Source: Candidatus Gastranaerophilales bacterium (lineage in GTDB: Bacteria > Cyanobacteriota > Vampirovibrionia > Gastranaerophilales > JAILCC01). Taken from it: a stretch of 5,051 nt of DNA. The position numbers and the translations under genes are program-made. Below the pieces are notes generated by a model. It was not told the DNA's origin. It did not search any database and saw only the letters and a list, made by a program, of their open reading frames with translations. Positions within the stretch are counted from its first letter, which is position 1; every line of letters begins with the position of its first letter. The stretch spans positions 1 through 5,051 of the forward strand of contig JAKSUS010000091.1 of the NCBI GenBank assembly GCA_024408745.1. The letters run 5' to 3'. Shown here one piece after another: positions 4,357-5,051 of the stretch.

Positions 4357-4866
4357 ATGTACGATAAATCACAAGCAACTGGAATATTTACCGCAGCTCA
4401 ATCAGGTTTGCAATCTTCTTTACAGTATTTATTTACAACAAATAAAGACGGAGTTGACAGAACGACTTTAAACAATGCAATTTATAACAATACAACAGGT
4501 ACAAACACTTCGTTTTTCCAAATGATTAATAATCAATTTGCAACTTTGGATAAAAATAACGACGGAGTTTTAAGTGCTGATGAAGCAAATCAAATGGTTA
4601 CAGATGTTTCATCAGGTTTAACCCGTGATCAGGTTTTACAAATGAGAGCATCAGGTGCTATTGATGAAGAATTGGCAAATAAAATCGTTGCAAATTTTTC
4701 TAAAATGGATACAAACGGCGACGGAAGAGTATCAGAAGCAGAAATTAATGCTTATTGTCTTGATGAGGATGTCAAAGGTAAACAGGATGAACAAACAAAA
4801 TTAACAATTAAAAACATGTCATTGTATTATGATGTTGATACAGATGACGATGTAAAAGAGTCTTAA
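4357..4866 (+). CDS. EF-hand calcium-binding protein
   Basis: This 169-aa protein starts at ATG 4357, with AAGGA nine bases upstream. Two canonical 12-residue EF-hand loops are present, D65-KNNDGVLSAD-E76 and D118-TNGDGRVSEA-E129, each with acidic or Asn ligands at positions 1, 3 and 5, Gly at 6 and Glu at 12, and each preceded by a helix (FFQMINNQFATL; ANKIVANFSKM). They are therefore predicted to bind Ca2+ as a pair. A weaker loop-like segment (TTNKDGVDRTTL, 27-38) has Asn, Asp and Gly at positions 3, 5 and 6 but Leu at 12, so it is probably a decayed hand. The tail DVDTDDDVKE is acidic. There is no signal peptide, transmembrane segment or lipobox, so it is probably cytoplasmic unless exported by a leaderless route. 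The Ser/Gln/Thr-rich first 25 residues are unassigned. It is a single-gene unit with its own promoter and terminator. The role could be calcium buffering or sensing; no partner is visible nearby. Confidence 0.87.
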   Translation: MYDKSQATGIFTAAQSGLQSSLQYLFTTNKDGVDRTTLNNAIYNNTTGTNTSFFQMINNQFATLDKNNDGVLSADEANQMVTDVSSGLTRDQVLQMRASGAIDEELANKIVANFSKMDTNGDGRVSEAEINAYCLDEDVKGKQDEQTKLTIKNMSLYYDVDTDDDVKES

Positions 4867-4891
4867 ATATTCGCTGAAAACACACACTGCG

Positions 4892-4921
4892 AAAAACGGC
4901 TGCTTATTCCAGCCGTTTTTT
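4892..4921. terminator. Strong intrinsic terminator, bidirectional
   Basis: CGGCTG (4897-4902) pairs with CAGCCG (4910-4915), extended by AAAAA/TTTTT, around a 7-base loop. T-runs follow on both strands. It ends the EF-hand transcript 25 bases after its stop and would also stop any leftward transcript entering from the right edge. Confidence 0.88.
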
Positions 4922-5051
4922 ATTTATAGAAAACGGTGCAAAAAATTGCACCCTACGACTAAGTATAATCTAAAACCAACCATTCAATCTCTCTCCTTTT
5001 CAACTAAATTTTCAACAATTGTTAAGATATTTGCAAAATTTGCATTTTTGT
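4922..5051. other. Right-end intergenic stretch with small palindromes
   Basis: No convincing gene is seen here. It holds a perfect inverted repeat, GGTGCAA-AAAA-TTGCACC (4935-4952), followed by CCTACG. There is also AACAATTGTT (5014-5023), a second palindrome TGCAAA-A-TTTGCA (5032-5044) and an isolated TATAAT (4964-4969) without a matching -35. On the minus strand AAAAGGAG (5000-4993) lies nine bases before an ATG opening a 19-codon frame (4983-4924) that ends just before the bidirectional terminator; its reality is doubtful. Confidence 0.4.
4935..4952. repeat. Perfect 18-base inverted repeat (GGTGCAA-N4-TTGCACC)
   Basis: Seven-base arms match perfectly around AAAA, with CCTACG on the right side. 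Short palindromes of this shape are often dispersed intergenic repeats, but only one copy is in the window. It might also form a second weak hairpin on leftward transcripts, where GTTTTC follows it. Confidence 0.45.

Overview
The window is strongly AT-rich, compact bacterial DNA: short intergenic gaps, clear Shine-Dalgarno sites (AGGAG/AAGGAG), one TTG start, and intrinsic terminators after several units. The gene content (an AddB/UvrD-type PD-(D/E)XK nuclease end, ClpC-like N-domains, a Gram-positive-type thymidine kinase, a tRNA-Leu without an encoded CCA, an EF-hand protein) would fit an AT-rich Firmicute or a non-photosynthetic cyanobacterial relative (Melainabacteria/Vampirovibrionia). 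That placement is a guess from gene style, since no ribosomal RNA or other marker is present.

Layout, left to right. (1) Bases 1-569 (+) hold the C-terminal nuclease domain of a larger recombination or repair protein whose start lies outside the window. (2) Bases 570-799 are a regulatory gap with two copies of a 19-bp dyad, a long hairpin and an intrinsic terminator. The second dyad overlaps the -35 box of a good promoter. (3) That promoter drives a two-gene unit, 800-1817 (+): a 63-aa charged small protein and a 271-aa five-helix membrane protein with an extracytoplasmic pseudopilin-like tail. (4) On the minus strand lie tRNA-Leu(UAA) with its own terminator (1853-1961) and, upstream of it, a 447-aa protein made of six Clp_N repeats with no AAA+ ATPase (2024-3367). 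(5) A divergent gap, 3368-3612, carries an 18-bp perfect palindrome in front of the clp-like gene, and a promoter plus an apparently structured leader in front of a thymidine kinase homologue. (6) The thymidine kinase homologue, 3613-4200 (+), keeps its P-loop, zinc cysteines and substrate lasso but has lost the segment holding the catalytic DEAQFF motif. (7) An EF-hand protein, 4357-4866 (+), has its own promoter and a strong terminator. (8) The last 130 bases contain an inverted repeat, small palindromes and at most a dubious 19-codon ORF on the minus strand.

The genes do not form one obvious pathway. I see no CRISPR array, transposase or phage module. The most unusual points are the thymidine kinase with its Walker B/catalytic segment missing, the ATPase-less multi-Clp_N protein, the paired dyads with compensating base changes, and the repeat-containing leader of the kinase gene, part of which is complementary to the kinase gene's own 3' flank.
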